Positions 32,877-41,563 are shown, numbered from the stretch's first letter. The stretch: 64,000 bases of DNA from an uncultured Roseburia sp. (GCA_947642555.1 CANRSX010000024.1:1-64000); one strand, 5' to 3'. A program made the numbers and translations. Notes: generated by a model not told the origin, from the sequence alone.

Positions 32877-35800
32877 TTACCCCTTTCTTTTCTCCGGTGT
32901 GTCGACGATTCCCGCCGCCCCGTAACGCCTGATGTAGAGCTCCAGCTCCCCGTTTAAGTCCTGCGACAGCCCGCGAAGCTCCTCCGCCCCCTGTCCGAGG
33001 GCAATAAATTCCGCCGGCAGCCCGGCCGTCCCGGGTCCTGCGCTTCTGCCGGCTGTCTCCTCCTCTCCCGCCCCTGTATCCGGCTCGCAGAATGCGTTCT
33101 GCACCAGCCCGTAAAGCCCCAGCGCAAGATCGCACATGCCTGACTGTAACACCGTGATTTTGATCAGGGAGAGCTCCGATGCGCCGGCACGCATCCAGCG
33201 GCCGCATTTTAACCGCTCCAGCGCAAAGGCCCACTCCCCCGCGGTCCGGATAATTTCCGCCGCCTCCCTGTGCTTTTCCTTTTCCGCAATCGTCAGCTCA
33301 TAGCCGGACTCCAGCAGCTCCAGCTGGTCGTACCGGCGCAGCTTTTCCTCCTCCGGCAGCAAGGTCCTGCCCAGCTCCGCATTCGCCAGGTACCGCTTTA
33401 ACTTCTCTATCGTTTCCCGCTGGGCCGCCACCGTCTGATACCAGTAGGCACAGGGCTTCTGACGCTTCTCCAGATCGCGGAGCATCTGCCGGTATTTTAA
33501 CCCGATGATGCGGATGCTGTTCTGATTCTCCTCCTGATAAGCCGGATTGTCCGCGAGCATCATCCGCAGCGCCGCGTCGTCCTTCGATGTCGTCATCCGC
33601 TCCTTTTCCTCCGGCGGGCTGATTTCTCCGCACCACTCCGCGATCCGCATCTGAAACGGGCGCATCAGCTTCTCATAAAAAATCAGCGCCTCACCGACGT
33701 CAAATGTCGCCATCTGCTCCAGCTGCAGCGGGCTTGCCGCCATCGTGCTCCCCAGCAGGGAACGGTCATCCGCCGAGGTGATCCGAAGCCCGAGCTTTAA
33801 CCCGGTATTTTTCAGCACCTCCTGCGCCATCACAGTCGGCAGCTGGTCGGCGATGACGATTCCTTCCTTTAACGCCCGCACCTCCGCCAGCATTTTCACG
33901 ACAAACGCAGTCGCCGCGCGCTTCGGATCCGCCTCCGCGCCGGTCTGCTCCTCCGACTCCGGCCCGATCAGATTGTGCGCCTCCTCGATAAAAATCACGT
34001 GGCGGATCTCCCCGTCAAAACGCGGGGACGCCTTTAACGTCTCGCGGATCAGCGAGCAGAGCATCAGCGTGAGGAAATTCGCCGGCCCGGTTCCCATGGA
34101 TTCCAGTTCGATCACTGCCGGGACCTCAAGCCATTTCTCCGGGGCGAAGGTGGACTCCGGCACGTCGAAGACGTCCCCCATCTCGCGCCGCATCAGGCTG
34201 CCGATCCTCACCTTTAACGCGGACTCCATGTTTCCCCGAATCTCCTCGCTGTAGCGGGTGGTCTTTAGCTCCTGCTCCAGCCGCCGGTAGAGCATGGACA
34301 TGGTCGGAAGCCGCCGCTTCTTCCCGTCCGCCTCCTTTTCCGTCCCGGTGTACACGTGCTCCGGAATCCAGCCCAGCTCCCGGTATACCGCCTCGATCGC
34401 CGTATCCAGAAGGAAGGGCATGGGCGGCTCTAAGGGAAAGGCTCCCTCAAACACCTGGCAGAGCCGTCTGATATGCTCCGCCACCAGCGTACCCTCTGGC
34501 ATCTCAAACGGGTTGATATGTAACGGAAAGCTCATATCCGCGTTCGGCGAAAACAGATACATCTCCCCCATCGCCGGGTCGTTTGCCAGCGCGCGGTATT
34601 CCTGCTTTGCCGGCTCGAGCACCAGAAACGGGATCCGGTGCTCCTTCCACAGCGAGGAGGTGATGTGATGCATTGTGTTCGTCTTCCCGGAACCCGGGAC
34701 GCCGGCGACAAAGGCGTGCTTTGGCAGAAGCTTTAACGGAAAACAGACGTCGTAGCCGTTTGGATCCTTTCCCAGAAACAGAGCTCCCTCGCGCGAAACC
34801 GGCGGCGGAGCCGTCTCCTTCGGCAGCTGGATCACCTCTCCGTCGTAGAGGGCCGGGAAGCGGAAGAAGGGCGCCGTCTCCTCCAGGGAAAACAGCGTCG
34901 GCAGGTAGTTAAGCCGCATTCCGGCCGTCTCCTCCCGGCAGACGATCATCCCCGGACGGCCCGGCCGCGCCACCATGCGCTCCCGCGGATTTTCGTATTC
35001 CCCTGCCGGCTCCTCCAGAAAACTCATCGCATGAAACGGCGCGTAAAACGTCGCAACCGTGTACTTTCCTTTTTTCAGGCCCTCGGAACCCGCTGCGTCG
35101 AGTATGGACGCCGCATCCTCCCGGTTTCCTGCAAATACCATGATATTGGTGATAAAATGCGGGGAGGAATCGTACGTTTCGAGCAGATCCTCATAGCTGT
35201 CGAGCACGTCCTTTCCCTCGTAGTCTCTCCGCGCCCCGAAGCCCCTCTCCTCCTGCCGCTTCCGCAGGATGCCCATAGGCTTTTGCAGCGCTTCGCGCAG
35301 CGCCTGGCTTCGTTCCACCGGGTAGAGATCCACGCGGTAAAGCGCCGTCTGGTTTAGCGCTTCCATCATTTTACACATGTGGTAAAGTCGTCCGTCCTCA
35401 TTCATCTCCCATTCCCGCAGCAGATAGTAATCCCCTCCGTCGTCGGACGGGAGAAGGGTCTCTGTTTTCGTCAGGAACGCACACGTGGAAAATTCAGAAG
35501 GCCCCGCCGCTGCCGGCGTCCCGCGTCCGGGAAACGGCGTCTGCCGCATTCTCTCAAACCGGTAAAATTCGGAGAGCGGGGATGCCTGCATCAGCGCGGG
35601 AACATTGCTAAGCGCCTCCTCCTTCCCGCGGATCAGAAGATAGATCGAAAGCCGTCGCCCCGGCATGTCCTTCGCCGGGGCTTCCGGCATGTCCTTCGCC
35701 GGATCGCGCGGCGCCCGGTAGAGGTAAAACAGGTGGTACGACAGCCCCGAGACAATCCCCTTGCGGTTGATCTGCCGCAGAAAGGCGGTGTGTTTTTCGA

Positions 35801-35891
35801 GCACTCCGTCCACGCCGCTCTCCGCTAAGGACGCGTACTGATTTAAGGTCAGATCCGGCAGCTGCCGCAGACAGTACCATAATTCAGACAT
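32877..35891 (-). CDS. HerA-like ATPase (DUF87 type)
   Basis: A 1004-residue protein of the HerA/FtsK superfamily. Residues 1-370 form a large N-terminal region without a recognised fold, including a tandem AKDMP repeat. The ATPase core begins VCFPLKLLPKHAFVAGVPGSGKTN, with Walker A near residue 400, then VLEPAKQEYRAL, and Walker B HVIFIEEAHNL near 634. The sensor-like region ADQLPTVMAQEVLKNTGLKL follows at about 690. The final 230 residues are helical. HerA proteins pump DNA or act in conflict systems, but none of the usual NurA, Sir2 or nuclease partners is here. It is the first cluster gene, 30 bases after nfo, preceded by GGAGAATC. Confidence 0.82.
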   Translation of the reverse strand: MSELWYCLRQLPDLTLNQYASLAESGVDGVLEKHTAFLRQINRKGIVSGLSYHLFYLYRAPRDPAKDMPEAPAKDMPGRRLSIYLLIRGKEEALSNVPALMQASPLSEFYRFERMRQTPFPGRGTPAAAGPSEFSTCAFLTKTETLLPSDDGGDYYLLREWEMNEDGRLYHMCKMMEALNQTALYRVDLYPVERSQALREALQKPMGILRKRQEERGFGARRDYEGKDVLDSYEDLLETYDSSPHFITNIMVFAGNREDAASILDAAGSEGLKKGKYTVATFYAPFHAMSFLEEPAGEYENPRERMVARPGRPGMIVCREETAGMRLNYLPTLFSLEETAPFFRFPALYDGEVIQLPKETAPPPVSREGALFLGKDPNGYDVCFPLKLLPKHAFVAGVPGSGKTNTMHHITSSLWKEHRIPFLVLEPAKQEYRALANDPAMGEMYLFSPNADMSFPLHINPFEMPEGTLVAEHIRRLCQVFEGAFPLEPPMPFLLDTAIEAVYRELGWIPEHVYTGTEKEADGKKRRLPTMSMLYRRLEQELKTTRYSEEIRGNMESALKVRIGSLMRREMGDVFDVPESTFAPEKWLEVPAVIELESMGTGPANFLTLMLCSLIRETLKASPRFDGEIRHVIFIEEAHNLIGPESEEQTGAEADPKRAATAFVVKMLAEVRALKEGIVIADQLPTVMAQEVLKNTGLKLGLRITSADDRSLLGSTMAASPLQLEQMATFDVGEALIFYEKLMRPFQMRIAEWCGEISPPEEKERMTTSKDDAALRMMLADNPAYQEENQNSIRIIGLKYRQMLRDLEKRQKPCAYWYQTVAAQRETIEKLKRYLANAELGRTLLPEEEKLRRYDQLELLESGYELTIAEKEKHREAAEIIRTAGEWAFALERLKCGRWMRAGASELSLIKITVLQSGMCDLALGLYGLVQNAFCEPDTGAGEEETAGRSAGPGTAGLPAEFIALGQGAEELRGLSQDLNGELELYIRRYGAAGIVDTPEKRKG
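35661..35702 (-). repeat. 18-bp repeat pair in the HerA-like gene
   Basis: CGGCATGTCCTTCGCCGG at 35661-35678 and 35685-35702, in frame, encoding AKDMPEAP and AKDMPG. Confidence 0.8.
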
Positions 35892-35921
35892 GTTGTGATT
35901 CTCCTATTCCTCCGCTTATCC

Positions 35922-36752
35922 TCACGCTTCGCTCCACCTGCGCACCAGCGCGATCTCCCGCTTATATCCCTCGTCGTCGTTCGGCGTCTCCAAGATAAAC
36001 GGCAGCCCGGCGAGCAGCGGGTGCGTCGCCACGCGCCTCATCGCCTCCGCGCCGATTTTTCCCTCGCCGATCCTGGCGTGGCGGTCCTTGTGCGCGCCGC
36101 ACTCATTCATACTGTCGTTAAAATGCACTGCCTTAAGGCGCGACAGGCCGATCACCCGGTCAAATTCCTCTAACACCTCATCCAGATGATGTACGATGTC
36201 ATAGCCGCCGTCCCAGACATGGCAGGTGTCAAAGCAGACCCCGAGCTTTTCCGACAGCTTAACCCGGTCGATGATCTCCCGCAGCTCCTCAAAGCTGCGC
36301 CCGACCTCACTGCCCTTGCCCGCCATGGTCTCCAGCAGGACCGTCGTCGTCTGCTTCTGGATCAGCACCTCGTTTAACACCTCCGCGATCCGGCGGATCC
36401 CCTCTTCCGGCCCCTGCCCCACATGGGAGCCCGGGTGAAAATTATAATACTGCCCCGGTGTGTACTCCATCCGCACAAGATCCTCCGTGATCACATTTTT
36501 TGAAAACGAGGCCACCTCCGGCTTTGCCGCGCACAGGTTCATCGTGTAGGGCGCGTGGGCCACCAGCGTGCCGAAGGATTCCCGCTTCGTCAGCGCAAGA
36601 AGCGCCAGAACGTCCGCCGGGTCGATGTCCTTCGCCTTTCCACCCCGGGGATTTCTCGTGAAAAACGCAAAGGTGTTTGCGCCGAGCTCCAGCGCCGCCT
36701 TTCCCATGGCCTCATATCCCTTTGAGACCGACAAATGATTTCCGATATACAT
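35922..36752 (-). CDS. nfo: Endonuclease IV (AP endonuclease)
   Basis: A 276-residue deoxyribonuclease IV, which cuts DNA 5' to abasic sites in base-excision repair using three metal ions in a TIM barrel. Hallmarks are IGNHLSVSKG at the start, LVAHAPYTMN, YYNFHPGSHVG, VLLETMAGKG, VCFDTCHVWDGGYD, LKAVHFNDSM and the late FILETPN. All the His, Glu and Asp ligands appear present. It lies 24 bases after fbp and 30 before the HerA-like gene on the same strand, with no terminator between, so the large cluster may be reached by read-through from it. Confidence 0.93.
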   Translation of the reverse strand: MYIGNHLSVSKGYEAMGKAALELGANTFAFFTRNPRGGKAKDIDPADVLALLALTKRESFGTLVAHAPYTMNLCAAKPEVASFSKNVITEDLVRMEYTPGQYYNFHPGSHVGQGPEEGIRRIAEVLNEVLIQKQTTTVLLETMAGKGSEVGRSFEELREIIDRVKLSEKLGVCFDTCHVWDGGYDIVHHLDEVLEEFDRVIGLSRLKAVHFNDSMNECGAHKDRHARIGEGKIGAEAMRRVATHPLLAGLPFILETPNDDEGYKREIALVRRWSEA

Positions 36753-36776
36753 CTTCTTTCCTCTTTCCCGCGGTCG

Positions 36777-38771
36777 TCACAGCTTCGTCGTCATCCACTC
36801 CGCGTCGATTTTTTCCACGAGCACGCCGTCCCGGTACGCGCGCAGCAGCGCCTCTAACTCCCGGATCGAGAGGGAGAGCTCCCGGCCGATGTCCGTGTCC
36901 GCCACGGTTTTCCGCCGTACCGTGTGTTCTACAAGCGTCGTGTGCGATACGATATCGCTTCCCTCGCGCACCGCCTTTTCCACGGACTCAAAGGGCTCGT
37001 GGGCGGCGAGCAGCAGTCCGTAGGAATTGTAGATCAGCGTGTAACCGGCGATTCCTGTCTTCGTATAATAGGCCCGCGAAAATCCGCCGTCGATGATTAA
37101 AAGCTTGCCGTTGCACTTGACCGGCGATTCGCCGCGCTTCGCCTCCACCGGAATATGCCCGTTGATGATGTGGGCCTCCGCCTCATCCAGCCCGAATTCC
37201 GCGAGGATGTGGTTTACGACCTCTTCCTCCTCCAAAAGCCGGTAATACGGATTCTTCGGCTCCTGGTGCGTCGTCTTGTCCGCCACAAAATACCGCTCAA
37301 AGGTGGTCATCTTCGCTTTTCCAAAGACCGGCGAATTCTGATTCTCCCAGATAAACCAGAGGATGTCCTGCCCCTTGCGCTTCTCCTCCGGGTCGATTGC
37401 ATAATAGCCCTTTCTCGCGTAATTTTCCAGCACGTCGTAAAGCGCCTTGCCCGCGTATTCTTTTCCGTAAATATTGACGCGGGTGAAGCTCCCGTCCTCG
37501 TTTAACGGCACGCAGCCGTGGTAGAGCAGGTTGCCGTTGTGCACCTTATAGAGGCTTCCCTTGGTAAATAAAAACCGCACGTGCTTCTGCAGCTTTTCGC
37601 AGTTTAAAAACGCCTGGGTCAGACGCTCCATCACGTCCGCCTCCTCGGAGGAGAGCGCGTAGGGATCCGCCCAGTCGATGGTCGGGAAATTCACATCCTT
37701 GATCGGATACTCTTTTCCCTCCACCGTAACCGTCCCTTTTTCCACATCGATTTTATCGAGCAGCAGGCGGCTGTCCATGTCAAACTCCGGGTGTCGTTTT
37801 ATGAGCTGTCCCTCCAGCTTAAACTGGATCACCGTGATGGCCTTGTGCATCTTCTCGTCTAACATCGCGTCCCGCACGTCATACTCGTCCTCCCGGTAGT
37901 CCAGCTTAAAGCAGGAGCAGGCGTCCTTCTCATACCGGCTCATGGCAAGCCTGGCCAGAGGCACCAGATTGATGCCGTAGCCGTCCTCTAACAGATTTAA
38001 ATTGCCGTACTTCGCGGAAATCCGTAAGACGTTGCAGATACACGCCTGGCTTCCCGCCGCCGCGCCCATCCAGTACACGTCGTGATTCCCCCACTGGATG
38101 TCCACGGAATGGTGGCTGATTAACGTGTCCATCACGAGATTCGGGTAGGGCCCCCGGTCAAAAATATCCCCGACCACATGCAGGTGATCCACCACCAGCC
38201 GCCGGATCAGATTGGAAAACGCCACCACCAGCTCCCCGGCCCGGCCCGTATGAATCACGGAATTTATAATCTCATTGTAATACGCCTCCTGATCCGATAC
38301 ATCCGGCCGGCCTGTTAAAAGCTCCTCGATCACGTAGGCAAAATCCTTTGGCAGCGCCTTGCGCACCTTTGATCTCGTGTACTTGGAGGACGCGCTCTTG
38401 CACACGCGGATCAGCCGGTAGAGCGTCACCTTGTACCAGTCCTCCACGTTGTCCTCGGTCTTTAACACCTGCTCCATCCGCTGCTCCGGATAATAAATGA
38501 GCGCCGCGACCGCCTTTTTCTCCCCCGCGCTGATCTCATTGCCGAATTCCTGCTCGATCTTCCGCCGGATCGCGCCGGAACCGTTTTTGATGATGTGCTG
38601 GAACTGGTCGTACTCCCCGTGAATGTCTGTGATAAAATGCTCCGTCCCCTTCGGCAGACTTAAAATCGCCTGTAAATTGACAATCTCCGTGGCCGCTGCC
38701 GCAACCGTCGGATACTGGTTGGACAGGCTTTTTAAATACCTTAAATCTGTTGTCTCCGCTTCTCTCCCCAT
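36777..38771 (-). CDS. fbp: Fructose-1,6-bisphosphatase, class III
   Basis: A 664-residue gluconeogenic phosphatase of the Firmicutes class III type, hydrolysing fructose 1,6-bisphosphate to fructose 6-phosphate. It belongs to the metallophosphoesterase superfamily: HFITDIHGEYDQFQH near residue 60, GDIFDRGPYPN near 195, WGNHDVYWMGAA and the late NGHIPVEAKRGESP carry the metal ligands. Full family length. The start follows GGGAGGTAATCT. It is probably the first gene of a unit with nfo. The upstream 90 bases contain a possible GTTAAAAT-type -10 region, not assigned firmly. Confidence 0.93.
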   Translation of the reverse strand: MGREAETTDLRYLKSLSNQYPTVAAAATEIVNLQAILSLPKGTEHFITDIHGEYDQFQHIIKNGSGAIRRKIEQEFGNEISAGEKKAVAALIYYPEQRMEQVLKTEDNVEDWYKVTLYRLIRVCKSASSKYTRSKVRKALPKDFAYVIEELLTGRPDVSDQEAYYNEIINSVIHTGRAGELVVAFSNLIRRLVVDHLHVVGDIFDRGPYPNLVMDTLISHHSVDIQWGNHDVYWMGAAAGSQACICNVLRISAKYGNLNLLEDGYGINLVPLARLAMSRYEKDACSCFKLDYREDEYDVRDAMLDEKMHKAITVIQFKLEGQLIKRHPEFDMDSRLLLDKIDVEKGTVTVEGKEYPIKDVNFPTIDWADPYALSSEEADVMERLTQAFLNCEKLQKHVRFLFTKGSLYKVHNGNLLYHGCVPLNEDGSFTRVNIYGKEYAGKALYDVLENYARKGYYAIDPEEKRKGQDILWFIWENQNSPVFGKAKMTTFERYFVADKTTHQEPKNPYYRLLEEEEVVNHILAEFGLDEAEAHIINGHIPVEAKRGESPVKCNGKLLIIDGGFSRAYYTKTGIAGYTLIYNSYGLLLAAHEPFESVEKAVREGSDIVSHTTLVEHTVRRKTVADTDIGRELSLSIRELEALLRAYRDGVLVEKIDAEWMTTKL

Positions 38772-38864
38772 AGATTACCTCCCATGAAATTTCCCTGAGA
38801 TAAATTTTAACACACATTGGAGCGGATGACCAGCACGACTAAGGAAGATTTGGGAAACAATGAC

Positions 38865-38893
38865 AAAAAAAGAATCCTGCAAAGCAGGATTCT
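38865..38893 (-). terminator. Terminator of the DUF1703-type ATPase gene
   Basis: AGAATCCTGC, loop TTT, GCAGGATTCT and then a T run when read on the minus strand. It follows the ATPase gene by seven bases and separates it from fbp. Confidence 0.9.
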
Positions 38894-38899
38894 CTCCGA

Positions 38900-40519
38900 T
38901 CATAGCAGCTCTTCTACTTTACACCGATGCTTCTTTTTCTCTCTGTCATATCCAATACCGACAAGAAGGATCCGCTGCGGTTTTCTGACCCCCTGCATCC
39001 GTTTTTCCGTAAAGCGAAGCGCATAATTTTTTTCTTTTATCTGAGCAATGGCTTCCTCCGGCGAATGATCCACTTTCAGTTCCAGGATAATCCCGTCCTC
39101 CGCCGGCAGAAGCTCGGGATAAAAGATAAAATCCGCAAATCCCTTTCCAGCCTTCTCCTCCCGCTCCACCCGGTAAAAATCTCTTGCCGTCAGATACGCC
39201 AGATTGACGACCGCACTCAGCTCTGTCTCATGGTTATACGAGAGAATCGGCGTTTCCGTATCATGTGTCAGTTCCAGGATCTGTTCCATCGTTTCTGTGT
39301 CTCCTGCAAGCGTTGCGCGCAGCATGTCTTCTGATTTCTTTGCCAGACGGTATACATATCCCAGTGACGCTTCCCGTTTTATCATATCGGCAAACTGATC
39401 CATCAGTTCTTTGTTCGGAATGGAAACCATACCATTTTCATAACTTAAGAAGCCATATACAACCATTGCAGATAAAATTTCTTCTTTTGTCCTCAGTTCC
39501 TGAGAAGTCGCTGCATATTCGCGAACCCCTGTCCGTACGCTGCTTCCGGATATCATCAGCGCCAGATCATCCCTGACAGCATCCACATTATTTCGGACAT
39601 AATAAAAAATCTCGTCGTATGGCCCCGAGCCGGTCCAGTAATTCCCCAGATTGTTGTTTGACAGGGACATTACGACGGAACGCGGATTATACAATCTCTC
39701 TCCGGATTTTGTGTGATACCCGTCATACCATATTTTTAAACCTTCTCTCGTTACCTGCGCCGGTTTTGTATTCTGTTTCTGATAACGCTCAAACAGCATA
39801 TCCACTTCTTTTTCCGTGAATCCGAAATATTCTGAAAACCGTTCTTCGGAGGCCATGGTAAACTCACTGAACATATTTAATTCTGAACCGCTTGAGTACT
39901 TGACGATGGGGAGAATACCCGTCATGTAGGCAAGCAGCACATAGGGTTTGTCCTTCAGCAGATCCCGCAAAAAACCCAGAAACTCCCTTTTATCTTTTTC
40001 CGTTATAAAACCCTGGTGAAATATAAAATCCCATTCATCCAGGACAAAAATGAAACGCGCTGTCTCATCTGCGGCATAAAGCTCAAGAAGCGTATCCGCT
40101 GCACTTTCTGTTTCCGTGAGATCCGCCTTTGGATATTCTTTTCTCAGGTCTCTGACCAGCCTTTTTTCAATCCGTGCGATATACTGCTCATATGAGGTGC
40201 ATCTGCCTCCCAGCTCATGAAACGAGATATGGATCACCGGAAACTGATTCCGGTATTTCTCATAGTCCTCTGCACCTGCGATCTGAAGCGGGTCAAAAAT
40301 ATCCCGGGCATCATATGCTTTTGAAAAAAAGGCAGCGATCATATTTGCCATTACCGTTTTGCCAAAACGTCTTGGCCTTGTAATACAAATATGGTTATTT
40401 CCACTCTGTACAAGTGGAAACAATTCATCCAGCAGTCTCGTTTTATCCACAAAATATGGTTTCCCGGTCTCACTTTTATATAATGTATATGCTGTCCTGT
40501 TATTTAAATAAACGCCCAT
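38900..40519 (-). CDS. AAA-ATPase-like / DUF1703 (PD-(D/E)XK) protein
   Basis: A 539-residue protein of a family common and multicopy in Clostridia and Bacteroides. The N-terminal ATPase has a divergent P-loop, CITRPRRFGKTVMANMIAAFF near residue 50, and FIFVLDEWDFIFHQ as Walker B. The C-terminal part (about 400-520) has the nuclease-fold motif FADFIFYPELLPAEDGIILELKVDHS, with the D...ExK pattern of PD-(D/E)XK enzymes. The biological role is not established; mobile-element or defence links have been suggested for relatives. It follows the nitroreductase by 45 bases and ends at a strong terminator. Confidence 0.85.
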   Translation of the reverse strand: MGVYLNNRTAYTLYKSETGKPYFVDKTRLLDELFPLVQSGNNHICITRPRRFGKTVMANMIAAFFSKAYDARDIFDPLQIAGAEDYEKYRNQFPVIHISFHELGGRCTSYEQYIARIEKRLVRDLRKEYPKADLTETESAADTLLELYAADETARFIFVLDEWDFIFHQGFITEKDKREFLGFLRDLLKDKPYVLLAYMTGILPIVKYSSGSELNMFSEFTMASEERFSEYFGFTEKEVDMLFERYQKQNTKPAQVTREGLKIWYDGYHTKSGERLYNPRSVVMSLSNNNLGNYWTGSGPYDEIFYYVRNNVDAVRDDLALMISGSSVRTGVREYAATSQELRTKEEILSAMVVYGFLSYENGMVSIPNKELMDQFADMIKREASLGYVYRLAKKSEDMLRATLAGDTETMEQILELTHDTETPILSYNHETELSAVVNLAYLTARDFYRVEREEKAGKGFADFIFYPELLPAEDGIILELKVDHSPEEAIAQIKEKNYALRFTEKRMQGVRKPQRILLVGIGYDREKKKHRCKVEELL

Positions 40520-40564
40520 ATGTGGTTATCCCCCTCATACGCGAATTCCGTCCATCGCAGTGTA

Positions 40565-41086
40565 CTATTTCATATAATACACATACGAATCCTTCCGGGG
40601 CTTCGCGGCGGGTTCCGGTCCGTCCGCATATCCTAAAATACAGTGGCCGATCCCCTCGTAATCGCCCGTAATCCCCAGGGATGCTAAAATATCCTTCCCC
40701 TCCGGCGTCTCAAACTCTTCCTTCGCGCGGTGGATCCAGCAGCTGGCAATCCCCAGCTCATGCGCCGCAAGCATCAGATTGCCCATCACAAGGCTGCCGT
40801 CATAAAGATACGTGCCGCGGCTCTTGTCCGCGAGCACCACCAGCACCACCGGGGCGCCGTAGAACGGGTCGCTGTCCGTCCCCATCACCTTCGCGTTCAT
40901 GGCGGACAGGCGGTCCCGCATCTTACGGTTCGTCACCGCCAGGATAATCGGGGACTGCATTCCCATCCCCGTCGCCGCATAGGTTCCGGCCTCTAAAATC
41001 TGATCTAAAATCTCCTGCGGAATCATGTCCGGTTTGTACTTACGCACGCTTCTTCTTGTTCTGATGTTCTCCAGTACTGCATTCAT
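40565..41086 (-). CDS. Nitroreductase-family FMN oxidoreductase
   Basis: A 173-residue flavoprotein that would use NAD(P)H to reduce nitro compounds, quinones or flavin. Visible features are the FMN-phosphate-binding start RTRRSVRKY, the TYAATGMGMQSP segment after helix 2, YGAPVVLVVLADKS and the late GHCILGYADG. Length fits the short, dimeric subgroup. AAAGGAAAAACACA precedes the start. The broken AraC gene lies immediately upstream on the same strand, so the original regulator of this gene may have been lost. Physiological substrate unknown. Confidence 0.88.
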   Translation of the reverse strand: MNAVLENIRTRRSVRKYKPDMIPQEILDQILEAGTYAATGMGMQSPIILAVTNRKMRDRLSAMNAKVMGTDSDPFYGAPVVLVVLADKSRGTYLYDGSLVMGNLMLAAHELGIASCWIHRAKEEFETPEGKDILASLGITGDYEGIGHCILGYADGPEPAAKPRKDSYVYYMK

Positions 41087-41099
41087 TGTGTTTTTCCTT

Positions 41100-41235
41100 T
41101 CATTCTTCAGATTTGAAGTCCGTCACCCTGTTTCTCCTGCGATATTCCGCAGGGCTGATTTCGTTTTTCTCTTTAAACATTTTACCAAAGTAACTCTGCG
41201 ATGAAAAGCACAGATATTCCGCAATGGATATAGAA
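41100..41235 (-). pseudogene. AraC-family regulator, 3' remnant
   Basis: Only the last 40 or so residues of an AraC-type DNA-binding domain remain: ISIAEYLCFSSQSYFGKMFKEKNEISPAEYRRRN, which is the second helix-turn-helix. Upstream of about 41235 the homology stops at an inverted repeat, and no sensor domain or start with a ribosome site is present. The reading frame is open upstream for a few codons by chance. The rest of the gene was presumably removed by a rearrangement at that repeat. Confidence 0.75.
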
Positions 41236-41275
41236 TGACGCAAAATCATCCTATGCTTCTGATGATTTTGCGCCA
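41236..41275. repeat. Inverted repeat at the AraC truncation point
   Basis: TGACGCAAAATCATC (41236-41250) and GATGATTTTGCGCCA (41261-41275) pair over 15 bases with one mismatch around a 10-base loop. It marks the exact end of AraC homology and may be a mobile-element scar or a terminator lacking a T run. Confidence 0.65.
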
Positions 41276-41302
41276 TCTTCATTCACCACTTTCCACTTAT
41301 GA

Positions 41303-41563
41303 TCACCACGCGCTTTGCGACATATTCTGTCCGTCATATCCGGTCACTTTACCATCCTCAAACGTAACCTCAATCCTGCGCTCCATTGTTCCGCCCCTCA
41401 ATACGCCCTTAAATTCTGAATTCGTCCAAATAAGAATTTCTTCGCCATTCTTCGCCTTTTGTCCATTAGGCTGTCCAAGAAGCGAAATTACTTCCTGCTT
41501 CGGCATTCCCATTTTTAATTGAGAATATCCACTAATTAATTTGTTTGCTTTAAAAAATCCCAT
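41303..41563 (-). CDS. Small BamE/SmpA-like protein
   Basis: An 86-residue protein. The middle, SQLKMGMPKQEVISLLGQPNGQK, is the typical start of the BamE/SmpA-like fold (a helix pair followed by strands), and RRIEVTFEDGKVTGYDG ends it. In Firmicutes such small proteins are usually standalone and of unknown role, often with a lipoprotein signal. This one has none, so it is probably cytoplasmic. The start at 41563 is preceded by AGGGAGGTG. It lies between the AraC remnant and murE on the same strand. Confidence 0.65.
   Translation of the reverse strand: MGFFKANKLISGYSQLKMGMPKQEVISLLGQPNGQKAKNGEEILIWTNSEFKGVLRGGTMERRIEVTFEDGKVTGYDGQNMSQSAW

Noticed and set aside
18524-35891. Calling the cluster a type VI secretion system because it has a kinase, an FHA protein and a Clp-type ATPase
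   Set aside because: No sheath, tube, baseplate, VgrG or membrane-complex gene is present, and FtsK/HerA motors are foreign to that system.
18524-35891. Calling the cluster a standard type VII (Ess/Yuk) system
   Set aside because: EssA, EssB, EsaA and EsaB equivalents are not seen, the FtsK-type protein lacks membrane and FHA parts, and no WxG motif was found.
32877-35891. HerA-NurA or HerA-Sir2 defence system
   Set aside because: No NurA, Sir2 or nuclease gene adjoins the HerA-like gene; nfo upstream is ordinary endonuclease IV.
38900-40519. Transposase or active mobile element
   Set aside because: The sequence matches an AAA-like plus PD-(D/E)XK family, without terminal inverted repeats around the gene.
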